Part shown: piece by piece, positions 26,266-38,324 of the stretch
How the letters are laid out: each line of letters opens with the position of its first letter
Position numbering within the stretch: position 1 is the stretch's first letter
Source: Glossina fuscipes
Taxonomy: Eukaryota; Arthropoda; Insecta; Diptera; Glossinidae
Reading direction: 5' to 3'
Assembly (NCBI RefSeq): GCF_014805625.2
Contig: NW_023998457.1
Span: forward strand, 4,429,875 to 4,493,874
DNA: 64,000 nucleotides
Made by a program: the position numbers and the translations under genes
The notes under the pieces: model-generated
Database searches by the model: none
What the model saw: the letters and a program-made list of their open reading frames with translations, nothing else
What the model was told of the DNA's origin: nothing

Positions 26266-26735
26266 TTCATTATTCGCACGGGCTAAAGAACAATGTGGCA
26301 TTTTTGATTTTTCGTTTTTGCTTTTGTTCGCTTTGATATTCATCAGGTTATAAATTGCAAGTTTTTGTTACATTTAATGCATTATGAGCCAGAGCAAGGG
26401 TTGTTTGCTTCTGGCGTTTCAAAAAAAAAAAAATATAAAAAATTAAAATTTATTATCACTTCTGTGAATAGTTTTACATTATTTTTGTTGGATATACAAT
26501 AAATTTTCTTGCTCCTAAAACTCTACCCTACGGTCTAATAATAGAGTTTCCTCAAAGTACACTATGAAACAAATGAATGTTTGTGATAGCAATAAATGTA
26601 GATATTTGGTCAAATTGTTAGATTGTAACTAAAGTATAAACTCGGCTGTTGCTTTAGATGCCTTTTATCTGAAACTTGAAAGGGATCACATTTCCATGGA
26701 TTACTCTTATGCTTAAATTTGAATTTTATGTCCAT
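26266..26735. other. intergenic DNA
   Basis: Nothing recognised. Confidence 0.5.
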
Positions 26736-26739
26736 AAGC

Positions 26740-27505
26740 GAACGATGAAGGGAAAGTATATTCATTTAGTCAACGCTCGGAAGGCAGCTTCGGAGACCCC
26801 ACAAGCTATATATATTCTCCGTCGGCAGCAAATCCTAAACCGGTTTAAGCAAATCCGCCCGTCCGTCCGTCTGTATAATGTCTGCTGTAAACACTCTTCT
26901 GGCCGCAAAATTGCAGAAACCGTGACAGTTCTTGGACGCAGGTTCGTATTGAAAATGGGTCAAATCGGTCGAAAGATAGGCCCACAGTACTATGTAGACT
27001 GAGAATACTTCTGTTTCCCAAGGGGAATGAAAAATTAATTTTTTGCTCATTACTCATAAACTATAGCAAACAAATGTACAAAAATTTGAAAGCATATTCT
27101 ATGGGCGATGCGATAGCATTTTTGCATACAAATGGAAAAAATACGACTACGCCTACCCAATATATAGAGCGCAGAAACCAGGTTCAAAAAGCCCTAAATA
27201 ATACAAATTCTTGGCCTGTTTTAAATCTTGAATGCACCTAAACATGTTCGCCCGATCGTCTGTCCAACTGCCTGTTTGCGCAACATTTTTGTATTTGTGG
27301 TAAACATTCTCTCGTTGGCAAAAATGAAGATATCGCCCACAAGCCTATACGGCAATAGCTTTTATTTTCATGATGGAAAATATCATCTGCGCCCATTCCA
27401 TATTATAGGGCCTGAGAATTTTGTTCTGTTACTTCTTTCGCCTTTTTTTGGGGTAAGCGCTAGCGGGTATAAAAGATTCGGTCCCGACCGAATTTAATTT
27501 TCTTT
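26740..27505 (+). mobile_element. family-1 element, near full length
   Basis: The left part has GTATATTCATTTAGTCAACG, CGGAGACCCCACAAG and CCGCCCGTCCGTCCGTCTG. The middle has GAAAATGGGTCAAATCGGTC and a second CCGATCGTCTGTCC tract near 27250. The right end reads GCGCTAGCGGGTATAAAAG, then ATTCGGTCCCGACCGAATTT and AATTTTC. The palindrome ATTCGGTCCCGACCGAAT is best preserved here and may mark the ancestral terminus. Confidence 0.65.
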
Positions 27506-27669
27506 CCCCTTTTTTATTCCTTTTCTTGCGAGATTACTACGGCTCGAACAGGTTAAAGGCACAATTCTCTGAAAAAGCGTAATTGCAAGTTTTCTCGATC
27601 ACCGGCCAGCCTTTTATTAAAAACTTCATAGATGGAATAAATCTAAAATATAGTTTGGAAATACTGTGT

Positions 27670-28135
27670 ATTCGAAGGCTTGTAAATCTGAAATAGAGGG
27701 CTGTCCTTGTGGTCGAGCTATATTATACGATGCGAAAGAAAAAACCGATATGCTGTTGTGTTGATGATACTCGATTGCTTTCATATCGAGTCTAAAACCT
27801 TTAGCACCGATGTAATGTGTTCCTTATGTACAAATACATTCCGGGCAAGTCCATTGGGAACATCCAAAAGATCATACGGAAGCAATTTACTTAATTTACT
27901 TTCTACAAATTTTGTTACTATTCAGCCCCCGTCATGGAAAACTCGGCCTAAGACTTTCTCACTGTGTAATAGCTTGCTTTTCATTATACCCACTCTCACA
28001 TTCCAACTTTTTTTTCCAACTGTGTATAATGATTCAAATATGTCATAAGATCCTTAGGTTTTGTAAAGAATTTCATCGTCTTCAGCAACGACCGATCGGC
28101 GAGAATGCCATGTTTTCTTAATATGGAAATCGCTT
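27670..28135 (+). repeat. duplicated block with possible non-LTR tail upstream of J gene 1
   Basis: This stretch matches 56722-56830 and 57045-57560. Shared runs include CAATTTACTTAATTTACTTT and CATCCAAAAGATCATACGGA. The part with GATGTAATGTGTTCCTTATG also resembles 56600-56640, where a reverse-transcriptase remnant ends. So the 3' region of a non-LTR element was probably carried along when the J-gene block was duplicated. No intact ORF remains. Confidence 0.45.
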
Positions 28136-29008
28136 AAGCGGAAATGAACGATTTTCGTGGCGGCGCTTATTAGCTTACTATAAAGCATTTTCATCATAAG
28201 CAACAAGAAATTCTACACAAATTCTATGAGGAGCGTTACCTCTTAAATAGAAGTGACACTGTAAAATGTATCGAACTTTTCAGAACTTTGGCCCATTATC
28301 AAAACAAGATTACTACACTTAATAATATATATATATAGACTGTCACTGTCCATATGGGCTCTAGCAGGGCTCGATATGATTAGCAAATTAACAGACATGA
28401 TCGCTATAGCATTCGTTTTTATTGCGATGCGAAATGAAACAAATGTCATAGCATTTCAGTCATGAAGGCAATGATCATACCTTAGACCGCTTATGGTAGG
28501 AGGATGTAATAAATTTCTGCGGAAGTATACAATATTCAGAAGCACTTGAGATAGATCCGTTTCGTTTCATATTGATCTAAGGTTGTCGGTCCTTCAGTCC
28601 TTCTTGTGTTCTTGTATTTCAACCTAAGAAATTCTGACATTTGATAAGATATTTCAATGAAATTTGATACATCGATCGGAGGTTCAACCTTATATTTGTT
28701 TATACGGTAGGTTTATTTCTGTTTACTATAATTTCGTTCGATAATTTTCAAAAAACAAACATTGTTTCCTAAATTTTTAAACTGAAAATATCATAGAAAA
28801 AACAAGATTTAGGATTTTCCACAAACAACAATAACAAACAATAGATTTTCCCTCTACTTGTTTTCATAGCAATTTGTGTAGACCTATAGAAATCAAAACA
28901 AGTTCGCTGAATAAAAGGACGAATATTTGCGCAGGGCATGTAGAAAGAAATTTAAATTCGTTAAGTAACGCCATAAGCATTTTATCACAATACGAAAAAG
29001 GCGTCACA
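28136..29008 (+). repeat. upstream part of J-gene block, shared with 57.6-58.5 kb
   Basis: Nearly identical by eye to 57590-58468. It contains a family-2 fragment (28478-28700: CCGCTTATGGTAGGAGGATG, CTTGAGATAGATCCG). The part from 28620 on is also present, inverted, at 49372 downward. A TATATATATA run lies near 28327. Confidence 0.75.
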
Positions 29009-29050
29009 TCGATCGTTTTATAAGTGCACTGATCTTCTTGCGGGGCTTAG
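29009..29050 (+). promoter_or_regulatory. conserved promoter-like block, J gene 1
   Basis: CGATCGTTTTATAAGTGCAC followed by TGATCTTCTTGCGGGGCTTA lies 55-97 bases before the ATG. The same block precedes all five J genes, including the B type where the flanking sequence has diverged more. TTTTATAAG could act as a TATA box. Function is inferred from conservation only. Confidence 0.5.
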
Positions 29051-29105
29051 AACTTATTAACAAATCTCTAGAAAAAGGCACAAATCGTCTGACACTTAAA
29101 GTAAA

Positions 29106-29486
29106 ATGTTTCCGGAGCAATTATCACAAGTTAATTACTATGAAATTCTGGGTGTAGGCACTAATGCTGCAGAGCCAGAAATACGTAGAGCTTATCGTAA
29201 GAAAGCCTTATTGTGCCATCCAGATAAGAATCCCCATAATCCAAAGGCAACTGAACTATTTCATCATATAACCAAAGCCTTGGAAATATTAACCGATAAT
29301 GATGCCAGAGAAGCCTTTGACGAAACCATAAGATCTAACGAATTACGTTGGAAACAACTACAAAATAAAGGCAACAAATGGAGAGCCGATCTAGCGCAAC
29401 GTGAACGAGATGAGCACATCTTACGCGAAATGTATGAAGGCTTAATACATATGGTAGACGATCTTGTAAATGAATTCGATGAATAG
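29106..29486 (+). CDS. small J-domain protein, DNAJC17-like, copy A1
   Basis: The 126-residue protein has a J domain at about residues 9-75: NYYEILGV start, IRRAYRKKALLCHPDKNP with the essential HPD at 38-40, and the helix III-IV region ending KALEILTDNDAREAFDE. J domains stimulate the ATPase of Hsp70 partners. The PDKNPHNPKATELFHHITKA wording matches DNAJC17 (fly CG17187), a spliceosome-linked J protein. This protein stops after an 80-126 charged helical tail ending MVDDLVNEFDE and lacks the RRM. There is no intron. The start ATG follows GTAAA. AATAAA at about 29568 could serve as polyadenylation signal. It is followed 1.6 kb downstream by the B-type copy on the same strand. Compared with copy A3 it has six amino-acid changes and two silent ones. 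Confidence 0.85.
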   Translation: MFPEQLSQVNYYEILGVGTNAAEPEIRRAYRKKALLCHPDKNPHNPKATELFHHITKALEILTDNDAREAFDETIRSNELRWKQLQNKGNKWRADLAQRERDEHILREMYEGLIHMVDDLVNEFDE

Positions 29487-30898
29487 GTGCACTCTCTCTC
29501 TAGACTCTGTTTACAAAATATTAAACGAAGTAACATTAACACGACACAACACCTACTCGGCATTAGCAATAAATCTTCTCTATTTTGTTATCCATAATAT
29601 ATTCTTGTAATAAGTGGTTTACTCTTTTGTTAATTTTTTTCATGTTACGTTTATAATAACAATAAAAATATAAAATTTATATTATTATAGTAATAGTTTA
29701 TTTAGCCCAAAAGAATAATTTCCAGGATTTTTTTGATCCCTTTTTTCGATCAGTCCCATTAAAGCGCACTCAGAAGATTTTGAATCGATCTAAATTTGTC
29801 TGTCCGTCCGTACGGCTTGTCTTCTTTCGTTCAATCTACTGGTCGCAATGTTCAAGATATTTTGATGAAATTTCGTCTATGGAGTTGACCATGAACGGAC
29901 ATTATTGAGAACGGTTCGGACCACCTTTGGAACCACATTCCCTCTAAAGCATTATTTTGAAATATTTATGAAATTAATAATTATATTAAGCGAAGTGGTG
30001 TAGGCTATTTAACAGTCAGCCCTGATGACTCTAGTAATTGTACTTATTTTTCATTTAATTTTATATAACTTTGATAATAATTCGTCGAAAAATTGGGGCT
30101 GTATCGTCTCGGACGTTATGGCGTTTAATGTGAATATATTATTATATTATGGGGCTATCCTTCCAAAACAAAATAATTCTACTCAGATGTCAGATATCAC
30201 ACCCAATTTTTGCACAGCAATTTAATCCTTAATGTCGACGAATGTATTAGTGTCAGAAAAATAATGTCAAGGAAATACGCCAAAAAATTATTTCTATTTC
30301 TTCCTATACAATTCTAATAACAATATGAACCCAGTTAGCTAAAGATTTTAACTGCAGAAAGAAAGGTTAAGAAAGAATTGCGATTTACTTAACTTGTTAA
30401 CTAACGAAAAACGCTGCGCACTTTTCACTTAAGCAATAAAAGCCAATCCTGTGCAAAGTTGTAACCAAAGATAAGAAATTCCTTTGATTATTCCATATAC
30501 GGAAAAATCGCTTTTAATTTCATATGTGTTTATATATCTTAGGTTTATTTCTCTTTACTCTAAAAAAAAACAAATATAACTTTTTCCAAACTTTTAGCCT
30601 ACGAACATTGCAGAAAAACAAAATTAAGGATTTTCCACTAATTCCTAACCTGTTACTTATGGCGAATGTTTTTATTAAGTAGGCATCGCTTTGAGATAAC
30701 AACTAATAAATTTTCCCCTTACTTGCTTTCATAATAACTTTATGTAGACCTAGAACAATCAAGACAAATTTTGTCGCAGGTGCATCTTATACCGTAACTG
30801 AATAAAAGGACGAATATTTTCACAGGGCAAGTAGAGTGTAATTGAAATTCGTCACGTGTATACGTAGGACTTAAGCATTCCACCACGAAACGGAAATC
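29487..30898 (+). other. spacer between J genes 1 and 2
   Basis: After the A1 3' tail (AATAAA near 29568, AT-rich stretch to 29700) comes a minus-oriented family-2 fragment at 29740-30020. The remainder is unrecognised. Frames at 30025-30225 and 30520-30702 are repeated in the inverted arm only because the whole DNA is repeated; I do not call them genes. Confidence 0.5.
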
Positions 30899-30938
30899 GA
30901 TCGTTTGATAAGTACGCTAATCTTCTTGCGGCGCTTAC
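30898..30938 (+). promoter_or_regulatory. conserved promoter-like block, J gene 2
   Basis: CGATCGTTTGATAAGTACGC followed by TAATCTTCTTGCGGCGCTTA is the B-type version of the block upstream of the A-type genes. It lies about 126 bases before the ATG because the leader here is longer. Confidence 0.5.
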
Positions 30939-31063
30939 ATCTTGTGAACAAACCTCGAGGAAAAGACACAAAAAGTCTGTTTTTGCAAAAAGAAAAAGTG
31001 ATATAAAAACTTGTGAACAACAAAACGTGTCATTTACTTAACGAAAGACAAAGTTAAATTAAA

Positions 31064-31432
31064 ATGTTTGCTGAACAATTATCAGAAGTTAATTACTACG
31101 AAATTCTGGGGGTAGGCACTAATGCTGCAGAGCCAGAAATACGTAAAGCTTATCGTAAAAAAGCGTTGATGTATCATCCGGACAAGAATCCCGGTAATCC
31201 AAAGGCAACTGAACTGTTCCATCATGCAACCAAAGCTATGGAAACATTGACCGACATCCATGCCCGAGAAGCCTTTGACGAAATCATAACATCTAACAAA
31301 CCATGTTGGAAACAACTGGAAAAATGGAAAGCCGATCGAGAGCAAGATGAACGAGATGAGCAAATCTTACGTGAAATGTATGAAGGCTTAATACATATGG
31401 TAGATGATCTACTAAATGAAGACGATGAATAG
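31064..31432 (+). CDS. small J-domain protein, DNAJC17-like, copy B1
   Basis: The 122-residue protein is a sister type to A1. It starts MFAEQLSEVNYYEILGVG. The HPD motif is at 38-40 within MYHPDKNPGNPKATELFH. Four residues are missing in the linker after the J domain (CWKQLEKWKADREQDERDE), and the tail ends MVDDLLNEDDE. A- and B-types share about three quarters of residues, so they are older duplicates than the A1/A3 or B1/B2 pairs. It is intronless and lacks an RRM. The leader holds two copies of CTTGTGAACAA (30941 and 31010) that flank a segment deleted in B2. The presumed role is an Hsp70 co-chaperone; the partner is unknown. Confidence 0.85.
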   Translation: MFAEQLSEVNYYEILGVGTNAAEPEIRKAYRKKALMYHPDKNPGNPKATELFHHATKAMETLTDIHAREAFDEIITSNKPCWKQLEKWKADREQDERDEQILREMYEGLIHMVDDLLNEDDE

Positions 31433-31619
31433 GTGCAAAGATTCTAGTTACGAACTATTAAACGAAGTAATATTAACACGACACAACATTTACTCGGCAT
31501 TAGCAACAAATCTTCTCCATTTTTTTATCGATAAAATAATTTCTGGTAATAACTTATTCAGTATACCCTACAACACTTGTGGTCAATACAAATTCTACCT
31601 TATTCCTAACAAAATTTTA

Positions 31620-32620
31620 CTAAATATTTTATTATACCCTACACTGTCAGCGGTACAGGTTATATAAGGGGTCGGCGGACGTATGTAAAACGCAGAAGGG
31701 GTTAAGATTTTATTGTATCGATCGTCTCGAAATCATTTTCTAAGTCTGTCGGTCCGTCTGATGTCGTTCTATGGAAATTTGTGTTCAAGCTGCAGGCCGC
31801 AAACCTTTGAGATAATTTGATGAAATTTGGTGCGCAGACATACTTTGGCCAAAGGATGGATGCTGCACTTTTTCTACTACTCCTCATATAATGCACTATT
31901 CTGAAAAGTCGTTATATGGGAACAAATTGTAATGTCCAAAATTTCTCGCCAAAAGTAGCTGAGTTGGATGGAATAATTTTTTTAATCCCCTTTAATGAAA
32001 ACGTTTCCACGGACACTTAAGCTTTATATGTTAAAAAGATTCAATGTTCATCATAACACCGTAACAACTAGACGTGGCATATAAAGATTTACGTTTCCTG
32101 TTTATATGCGGTGTTGGTCAAAAACTAGACCTGCATGGTCCAAATTTAGTAAGATTGATTTCATCAGTAATCTACTATTACGAACTATTATTTTCCCCAA
32201 GAATGGGGTTTGTCCTTAGACTAAAGTACGTCCGTGTACCAAGTTTCATAAAAATCTTTCAAAAATTGCGGCTTGCAGATTGAACATAAATTTCCATAGA
32301 CACACATCATTCCCCCTATAACAACTTCCAAGAATAGGGCGCTGTGTGGGGACTGGTCGAAAAAGTGTACAAAAATGTCCACCTAGAGCTTGAACATATA
32401 ATTAGATGGGCAGACGGACGTACGGCTAGGACAGGTCTACTTCAATTCAGATTACGATTTTGAGTCGATCGGTATAATAAATTGCAGCTTGCAGCTTGAA
32501 CACAAATACATGGACTGACGGACAATTGGACAAGCAGGCTTATATCGATTCAGAGAATGATACTGAATCGATTCGTATAATAAAAGGTCAGTTTACCGTA
32601 AGCCCTTCTGGTTGTTACAT
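31620..32620 (+). repeat. dispersed repeat family 2, near full copy plus partial copies
   Basis: The head TATACCCTACACTGTCAGC and GGTACAGGTTATATAAGG is followed by the AGGGGTTAAGATT block, a TCGGTCCGTCTG tract, GTGTTCAAGCTGCAGGCCGC, and GATAATTTGATGAAATTTGG. From 32220 to 32600 minus-type segments such as GATTGAACATAAATTTCC and GATCGGTATAATAAA recur twice. A smaller fragment of the head lies at 31563-31590. Confidence 0.6.
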
Positions 32621-32639
32621 TCTTAATAATAGACTCTTT

Positions 32640-35600
32640 ACTACAAGTAAGTAGTGACGGATCTAAAGTAAATAAACAATTGAAATATAAAATTTAGTGA
32701 AATATTGAAACCTATTAAACAAACAAAAATGTCTTACATAAATTTAATAAATTGAAATGAATCTATTACTGTCTGTTCCAATCGCATGTAGTTCTTGTTT
32801 TCTTCGTTGCTAGCTTGTTATCTCCATATTAAGTTTATCTGGGTATTTACTACCCATCCCCTAAATATCACATACCCAGTATATTTTCTAAAGAGTTTCT
32901 AGTAATTCTATGCTTTTCGTGTTTACCAGAATTTTTTTTATATTTCCATGTTTATTTATCTCTTTTTAAGTTTATGGCATCAACAGGTAAACAATTTAAG
33001 GAATTTCTGAGATAGTAAAGTAATTTCTCTATGGCCATTAGTTTTGTAAATTATGAACCTTTGTAAGGATATCTTATTTTATTTTTCTTTCGAAAATGAT
33101 GCTCGATAGCTATAATGCTTTCGAGGTAAAATATGACATTTTACATTCGATATCAAGCTGGCGAGTGCCATCAAGCCAATTTTCCTTAATCGTTACTCGA
33201 CAACGAGTGACATCAACTTAAAAGTAAAATTGACTTTCATCAAAATCATAAAATGATCTTGAGATTTTGCCGATAGCGTTAGTGGACAATGTTGTAGGCC
33301 TGTTGCCAAAGCGTGTGATTGGCGCCACATTACCTCATTAAAATCTGACGAAGATTTTCGACTCACAACAATGCAGCTTTCATACATATAGATTTTTGTG
33401 TCAGAAAAAGTGCATTCACTGGCAGCTTGTTTTGAATTGTGCCGATACTTGGGATGAGAAGCGGATTTACTTTGAGAATTCGAGACGCAGAAATTCACGA
33501 GTAGATCGGGGCCGTACCGACAGTGTTCATCTACCGCAAGAATCGTTGTAGTAATAAACAATACCTTATCTTTGATGAGATCAGAAATGTACGATCTATT
33601 AAAGGATAATGAAGCGATCTATTAAAGGGTAATGAAGCGATTGGCGTCAAATAACAATTAATCCATTTAAACACTGCGTTCTTTAAAAAAACAGACAGAT
33701 TTAGAAAAAACGAAGAAAATTATATCTGGTCGTGAATTATGTATACCTATCACCGTTATCGTAAAAAGGACTTCGGAAAAACGTATAGAACTAAATTCTC
33801 CTCCTCTATAATATTCGAGGGATGCGGCTCACTTTCCCATTTTTTACAATAAAATTTAGAATTTATATAGTGTATGTATGTGTTTATGAGCAAAAGGTGA
33901 CAAACATGGCAAGCAAAGGTGTTCACAGACGGGTGGGCATTGAAGGTGTGCCCTAGGACCACAGATGCTATACGTTTTGGTAGATGGACGGAAGGACTTG
34001 CCTAAAATCTATTCAGAATTTGAGGCTGATCAAGAATATATATACTTTTTGATTCCTCTTCTAAGTGCTGCAAACGTTTTGACAAAAAGAATATATGCCT
34101 CATCTGGTAATCGGTATGAAGAAGTCACACGAAAGCACTTTTTTTACATCACATCATTAACCGGTAGATTCATCCATATTGCAAAACCACTTTAAGCACC
34201 GTAGCAAGCACTCAACTAGAAATTGCTAGTCCTTGCAATTTGCCCATCAAGCTCGACTCCCTTCGATTATCGTTTATTTGCGCCAAAGGGGCACGCACTT
34301 GTTAAGTAACGCTTTCTTTAGTACGAAACCGATATGGTTTGTTCAAAAAACCAAGTCAATGAATGACATGGCATCCGCAAGTTGTACAGTTGGGCTTTGT
34401 TCTGAACAAAATATTTTTTATCATTTTCGCGCCATTTACATAGAAATTCCGGTTTCATATTTACATGCCTATGTATTGTTTCTAAAGTAAAATGTAACGT
34501 TACACTGCTGCAAACATAAATGCAATAAATATTTCAATATCAACGAATGGCCTGAAAATGGAATATCTCGTGAACTTCTCATTTATTCCATTTGCACTAT
34601 TATTAACAAATTATTTACACATATATTTTTTCATAGTAAACAAAACATTCGCTTGCCATGCGATTACATAATTCGTAATGTGATGAAAATTACTTCGGTA
34701 AATCAACAAAAATGAGGGAAAATTCAAGCGCAAGTTGTGCTGCATGAGCGGTTCCTTTAACTCAATTCATTATTCAGCAAACAAAACTCATTAGCATATA
34801 ACCGCTCAAGAGACACAACACATTTGCATATTAACATAAGATGAGGATGACATAGAATCAAATCATATAAAACAAATTTGCATTTACATTATGAAGTAAA
34901 ACCATACATCACTTGGGGAGATAAAAGTCACTCACACAGTAAATATAGTTACAACAACAAACTTTGCTACAGAATCCCCCCCACTACTAGTACATTATAT
35001 ATAGTTTTAATCAGCTGTGTGCACATCAGCGAAATTGTGCACGAAGTAAATAAATTAATTTTCATTCCTACAATTTAACAAGAATTTGTTGTCATATGGT
35101 GGGTCCCACGTCACCTTTATTTTTCCACACTCTGCATATAAAAAGCGATTCACTATGTAGAAGAGTAATAAAAAGCGGTATCGTTTTTTTTTTCATCTTC
35201 CACATTGAAGAATTTTAAAGGATTGCAGGTGAAAAGAAAAAAAAAAGTTTCTAAAAATCGTTCCACACATCTTACGGAGAAAGATTTATTTACAGTGTGT
35301 ACAACTCTTTTAGACATTTCACATCACTTTTCATTAGGTAAATGAAAGGAAAGCAACGGATGAAAGCAAATTTTTAATGTAATATTAGTAAATAACACTT
35401 CTTATGCGTTCTGTATGTACAGTTATGCTGTGAAGAGTTCATAACATTTTTTAAACTGAAAAGCAATAGCTAAACAAAAAGGTTCGAGATGTACAAGCAT
35501 GCGTCCATTAACATAAATTGCATGCACTAAGGTTAGATTTAACATCTTTCCTAACAATTTTTACTTATAATGCGGCATTCACGTTGGGGTGATTCCAGTA

Positions 35601-35840
35601 ATTTCTTCACAAATAAATTTTAAAATTAATCACTAAAAAAAGAGTGACATGATGATGAAAACATCTTTTTCTAGTAATATTATCTAGCGTCGCACCTCGC
35701 ATAGCATCAAAAAGGCTTTTCAGAAAGATTAATAAAGATTTCTCAGATGTCTATCACTTGCTCGATTTTAGTGTTTTAATGAATTCTGTGTACATAGTAT
35801 GTAAGTTATAATAGAAAATATATTAAGTTTGTAATTGCTT
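32640..35840. other. intergenic DNA
   Basis: No confident gene. A minus-strand frame at 33193-33561 (122 codons, hydrophobic start, Ser/Cys-rich) has no recognised motif; I rate it about 0.2 as a gene. Around 33740-34150 weak family-1 traces occur (TATACCTATCACCG, TGGACGGAAGGACTTGCC). Confidence 0.4.
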
Positions 35841-35844
35841 ATGC

Positions 35845-36190
35845 TCGACACCACTTGTGGTCGAAGATGTATTAAGTTTGTTCAGATGCATTTAACATTC
35901 AGTCAAGGCTTAACATAAACTCATCTTTTATTAGGCCGCTCGATCCAGAATCACTTTTTGAATCGATTTAAACATGTCCGTCCATCTGTCCGTCTTATGT
36001 ATATCCATGTGTTCTTATGATACAGATGAAATATTTTGATGATACGTCTATTTTTGTATCCTGCTTCGTACAAAGGTTTTTATGAACAGTCAGTATGACG
36101 TAAAATTTTATTCTTGAATATTTTGTGATGAAAATTAGTCCATAATCGTAATCTGATATGGAAATTAATTTTACTACTTACGTCCATCAC
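35845..36190 (+). repeat. dispersed repeat family 2, copy
   Basis: CTCGACACCACTTGTGGTCG and TATTAAGTTTGTTCAG are followed by TCATCTTTTATTAGG, CGCTCGATCCAGAATCAC and GTCCGTCCATCTGTCCGTC. Later, TTTTGTGATGAAAATTAGTC matches the family middle. Confidence 0.6.
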
Positions 36191-36584
36191 TTGCATTTAT
36201 TTTCCATACTCCACACAAAGAACTGTGTTTTGATAAATTTAGACCACATCAGAACACGTTTCCGGCTTTCTTCAATATAAAATCTACAGTCAACATTTGT
36301 GTATCCACAACCCTATCTGCTTCGTATGAAAAGCTTTAAGCAAACGCCTTGTAAGGCTTAAAACAGTATTTTTGTCATCAGTTTGGAACGCGGAAAGAAT
36401 TGACAATGCTTTGCGTTAAGATCATCCAAAAAAACGTAGTCCTATTATTTTTTGATCACAGTACAATATATACATATATTAGGCGATGATATCGAGAAAT
36501 CTCACGTTGCTCTTTATTTTGCGCTACGTTCATAACGTGCTACTAGACCGTGCCTGTCATGTACTTTTTTCGTTTCTATCTTGT
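36191..36584. other. intergenic DNA
   Basis: Nothing recognised apart from repeat-like traces. Confidence 0.4.
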
Positions 36585-37185
36585 TTGTACCCATCACCGA
36601 AGCGTGAGGGGGTATATTCTATTTGTCAACGCGTTTGCATCGCCTAGAAGGAATCATCACTGTCCCCAGAAAGTACATGTATTCTTGATCACCATCAAAT
36701 TTTAAATCGATTTAAGCATGTCCGTCTGTCCGTCTGGGTAATGAAGCTAACGATTTCGTGGTTATTGAAAATGTTCTAAATTGGTCGAAGGGCGCGCATA
36801 TAGGCTCACGTAAGCTGATAACACTTCTGTTTGTCAAGAGCAATAAAAAAATTAGTTTTTTGTTTATTACTTATACACTATAGTAAATAAATGCACAAAA
36901 ATTTGATCATATATTCTGTGAGCGATGGTGTAACAACTTTAGAGAAATAAAAATAATTAACCAAACCTATTACGGTGTACCAGACCTTAATTATTTTTTC
37001 AATACCTTTGAGGAAACAATCTTCAAAATCCCGAAAAATGCATAAGTTCTTGGCCAGATGCAAACTTGGATTGCCCCTAAACACGTCCGCCTGTCTGTCT
37101 GTTCATCTGTCTGTTTGCGCAACCTTGTGGTATTTGCGCAAATCGATTCAGAAAATGATCTTGAATCGATCGATATAATAAAAAG
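36585..37185 (+). repeat. dispersed repeat family 1, long copy
   Basis: GTACCCATCACCGAAGCGTG, GGGGTATATTCTATTTGTCA and ACGCGTTTGCATCGCCTAGA give the best preserved left portion of the family. CATGTCCGTCTGTCCGTCTG follows, with a second CGTCCGCCTGTCTGTCTG tract near 37085. The right end is replaced near 37140 by a family-2 tail (GAATCGATCGATATAATAAA). Confidence 0.65.
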
Positions 37186-38324
37186 CGAGTCTTACGTGAG
37201 TAGCCCTGCAAACTAAAGTTAACCGTTTACCACAAGTCATATATGATATATACAAATTTTGAACTGAAAATTTCTTTTTCCTGCATAAAAGTATGATTCT
37301 TGAACTTCTGGTAGTTGTTCGCAAAACCAACGACTGATTGTTTCTGATCCGTTTCGAATTCAAATTGAGAAGAGTGATTAGGAAGAAGTTGCAAGTAAAA
37401 TTTTGATTGCCTAAATAAATTTTTGACAACGCAATTAGTTTAAATATTTATTTGGACGGACAGACGGAAAGACAGACATGGCTACATCCGGTATTCCGTT
37501 ATAGACCGTCATCAAGAATATATGTGGATTGTTCGATATCAATTCTCTCTCTAACTTTCTCATATGGTTTTTGTAGCCGGTTTACCATACAGAGGTATTA
37601 CTATTTAATCACTCATACGCCTACATAACTTTCTTAGTAATTGTTTGTGTTTACATACGATTTTCGTATTTTAACTTTTCTCATTTCATTTGTCAAAGCA
37701 TTTAAACACTTGAGATAAAATTTTTCAAAAACACACACACATACACTTTAACACCTACTTAAAAACAGGTACAATTTCAGCTGCATACATGCTACAAACT
37801 GGCATACGGCAAAAGTATGCACTTAAGAAGATGCTTAATAAACATGAAAATGCCTACTTTTTCACACACTCACACACACACACAAACACTTACGCAATTA
37901 TTTTATGTTTTGGTAAATTCTTTCCTCTCTGTAACACCCTGGCAATTAAACAAAATTTTCAATCACATTTTCATTCAAACATACGTATGCAATTAAGAAC
38001 TCAAATACTTAATTAAATGAGTAAGTGCGCCGCCTGCCTGTGACAATTGTATGGCAACACGATTTACATAATGTAAACAGAGTGCATCTTGAAATTTTGC
38101 ATTTTGTGTTAAATTTGTTTATGCAATTGTTTTAAAGTTTTACTAGTTCGTAAATATTATGCTAACGCATATAAATAAGCATCTACCTCAGATTGCCTGT
38201 CATATATATATATTAGGAAATATCTTTTTATAGAAAAGCGTCGAAAATTTAAAATAGCAAATAACGGAAATATGTATATATGCAAAAATAAGATTTTAAT
38301 AAGTAAGGAAACTATGGTGCGCCT
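37186..38324. other. intergenic DNA
   Basis: No gene. Short CA-type microsatellites lie near 37730 and 37867. Confidence 0.5.

Larger units (their letters stand above)
28620..31560 (+). repeat. left arm of large inverted repeat
   Basis: The sequence from about 28620 to 31560 recurs in inverted orientation at 46500-49372. Matching landmarks are ATTTGATAAGATATTTCAAT at the outer edge, both J genes, the frame at 30025-30225 (inverted at 47730-47930), the frame at 30520-30702 (inverted at 47253-47435) and the 3' tails. Coding parts differ at only a few positions; flanks carry small indels. The outer breakpoint is sharp: at 28620 the plus copy continues with repeat sequence shared with 58.08 kb, while the inverted copy continues with unrelated sequence after 49372. 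Confidence 0.85.

Noticed and set aside
26835..27057. Overlapping minus-strand frames of 70-71 codons
   Set aside because: They lie within a family-1 repeat; similar frames recur in other copies (for example 21102-21386 and 45963-46292).
29264..29569. Minus-strand frame of 101 codons over J gene A1, with similar antisense frames over the other copies
   Set aside because: It is the antisense shadow of the J-domain coding sequence; Ser/Arg/Cys-rich composition follows from the sense codons.
30025..30225. 66-codon frame that is repeated, inverted, at 47730-47930
   Set aside because: Repeated only because the whole DNA segment is duplicated. No homology, no start context, AT-driven composition.
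30520..30702. 60-codon minus frame identical to the one at 47253-47435
   Set aside because: Same reason: conserved through segmental duplication, not through selection on a protein that I can see.
33193..33561. 122-codon minus-strand frame with hydrophobic start
   Set aside because: No motif, no splice or promoter context, no neighbour support. Kept only as a note because of its length in AT-rich DNA.
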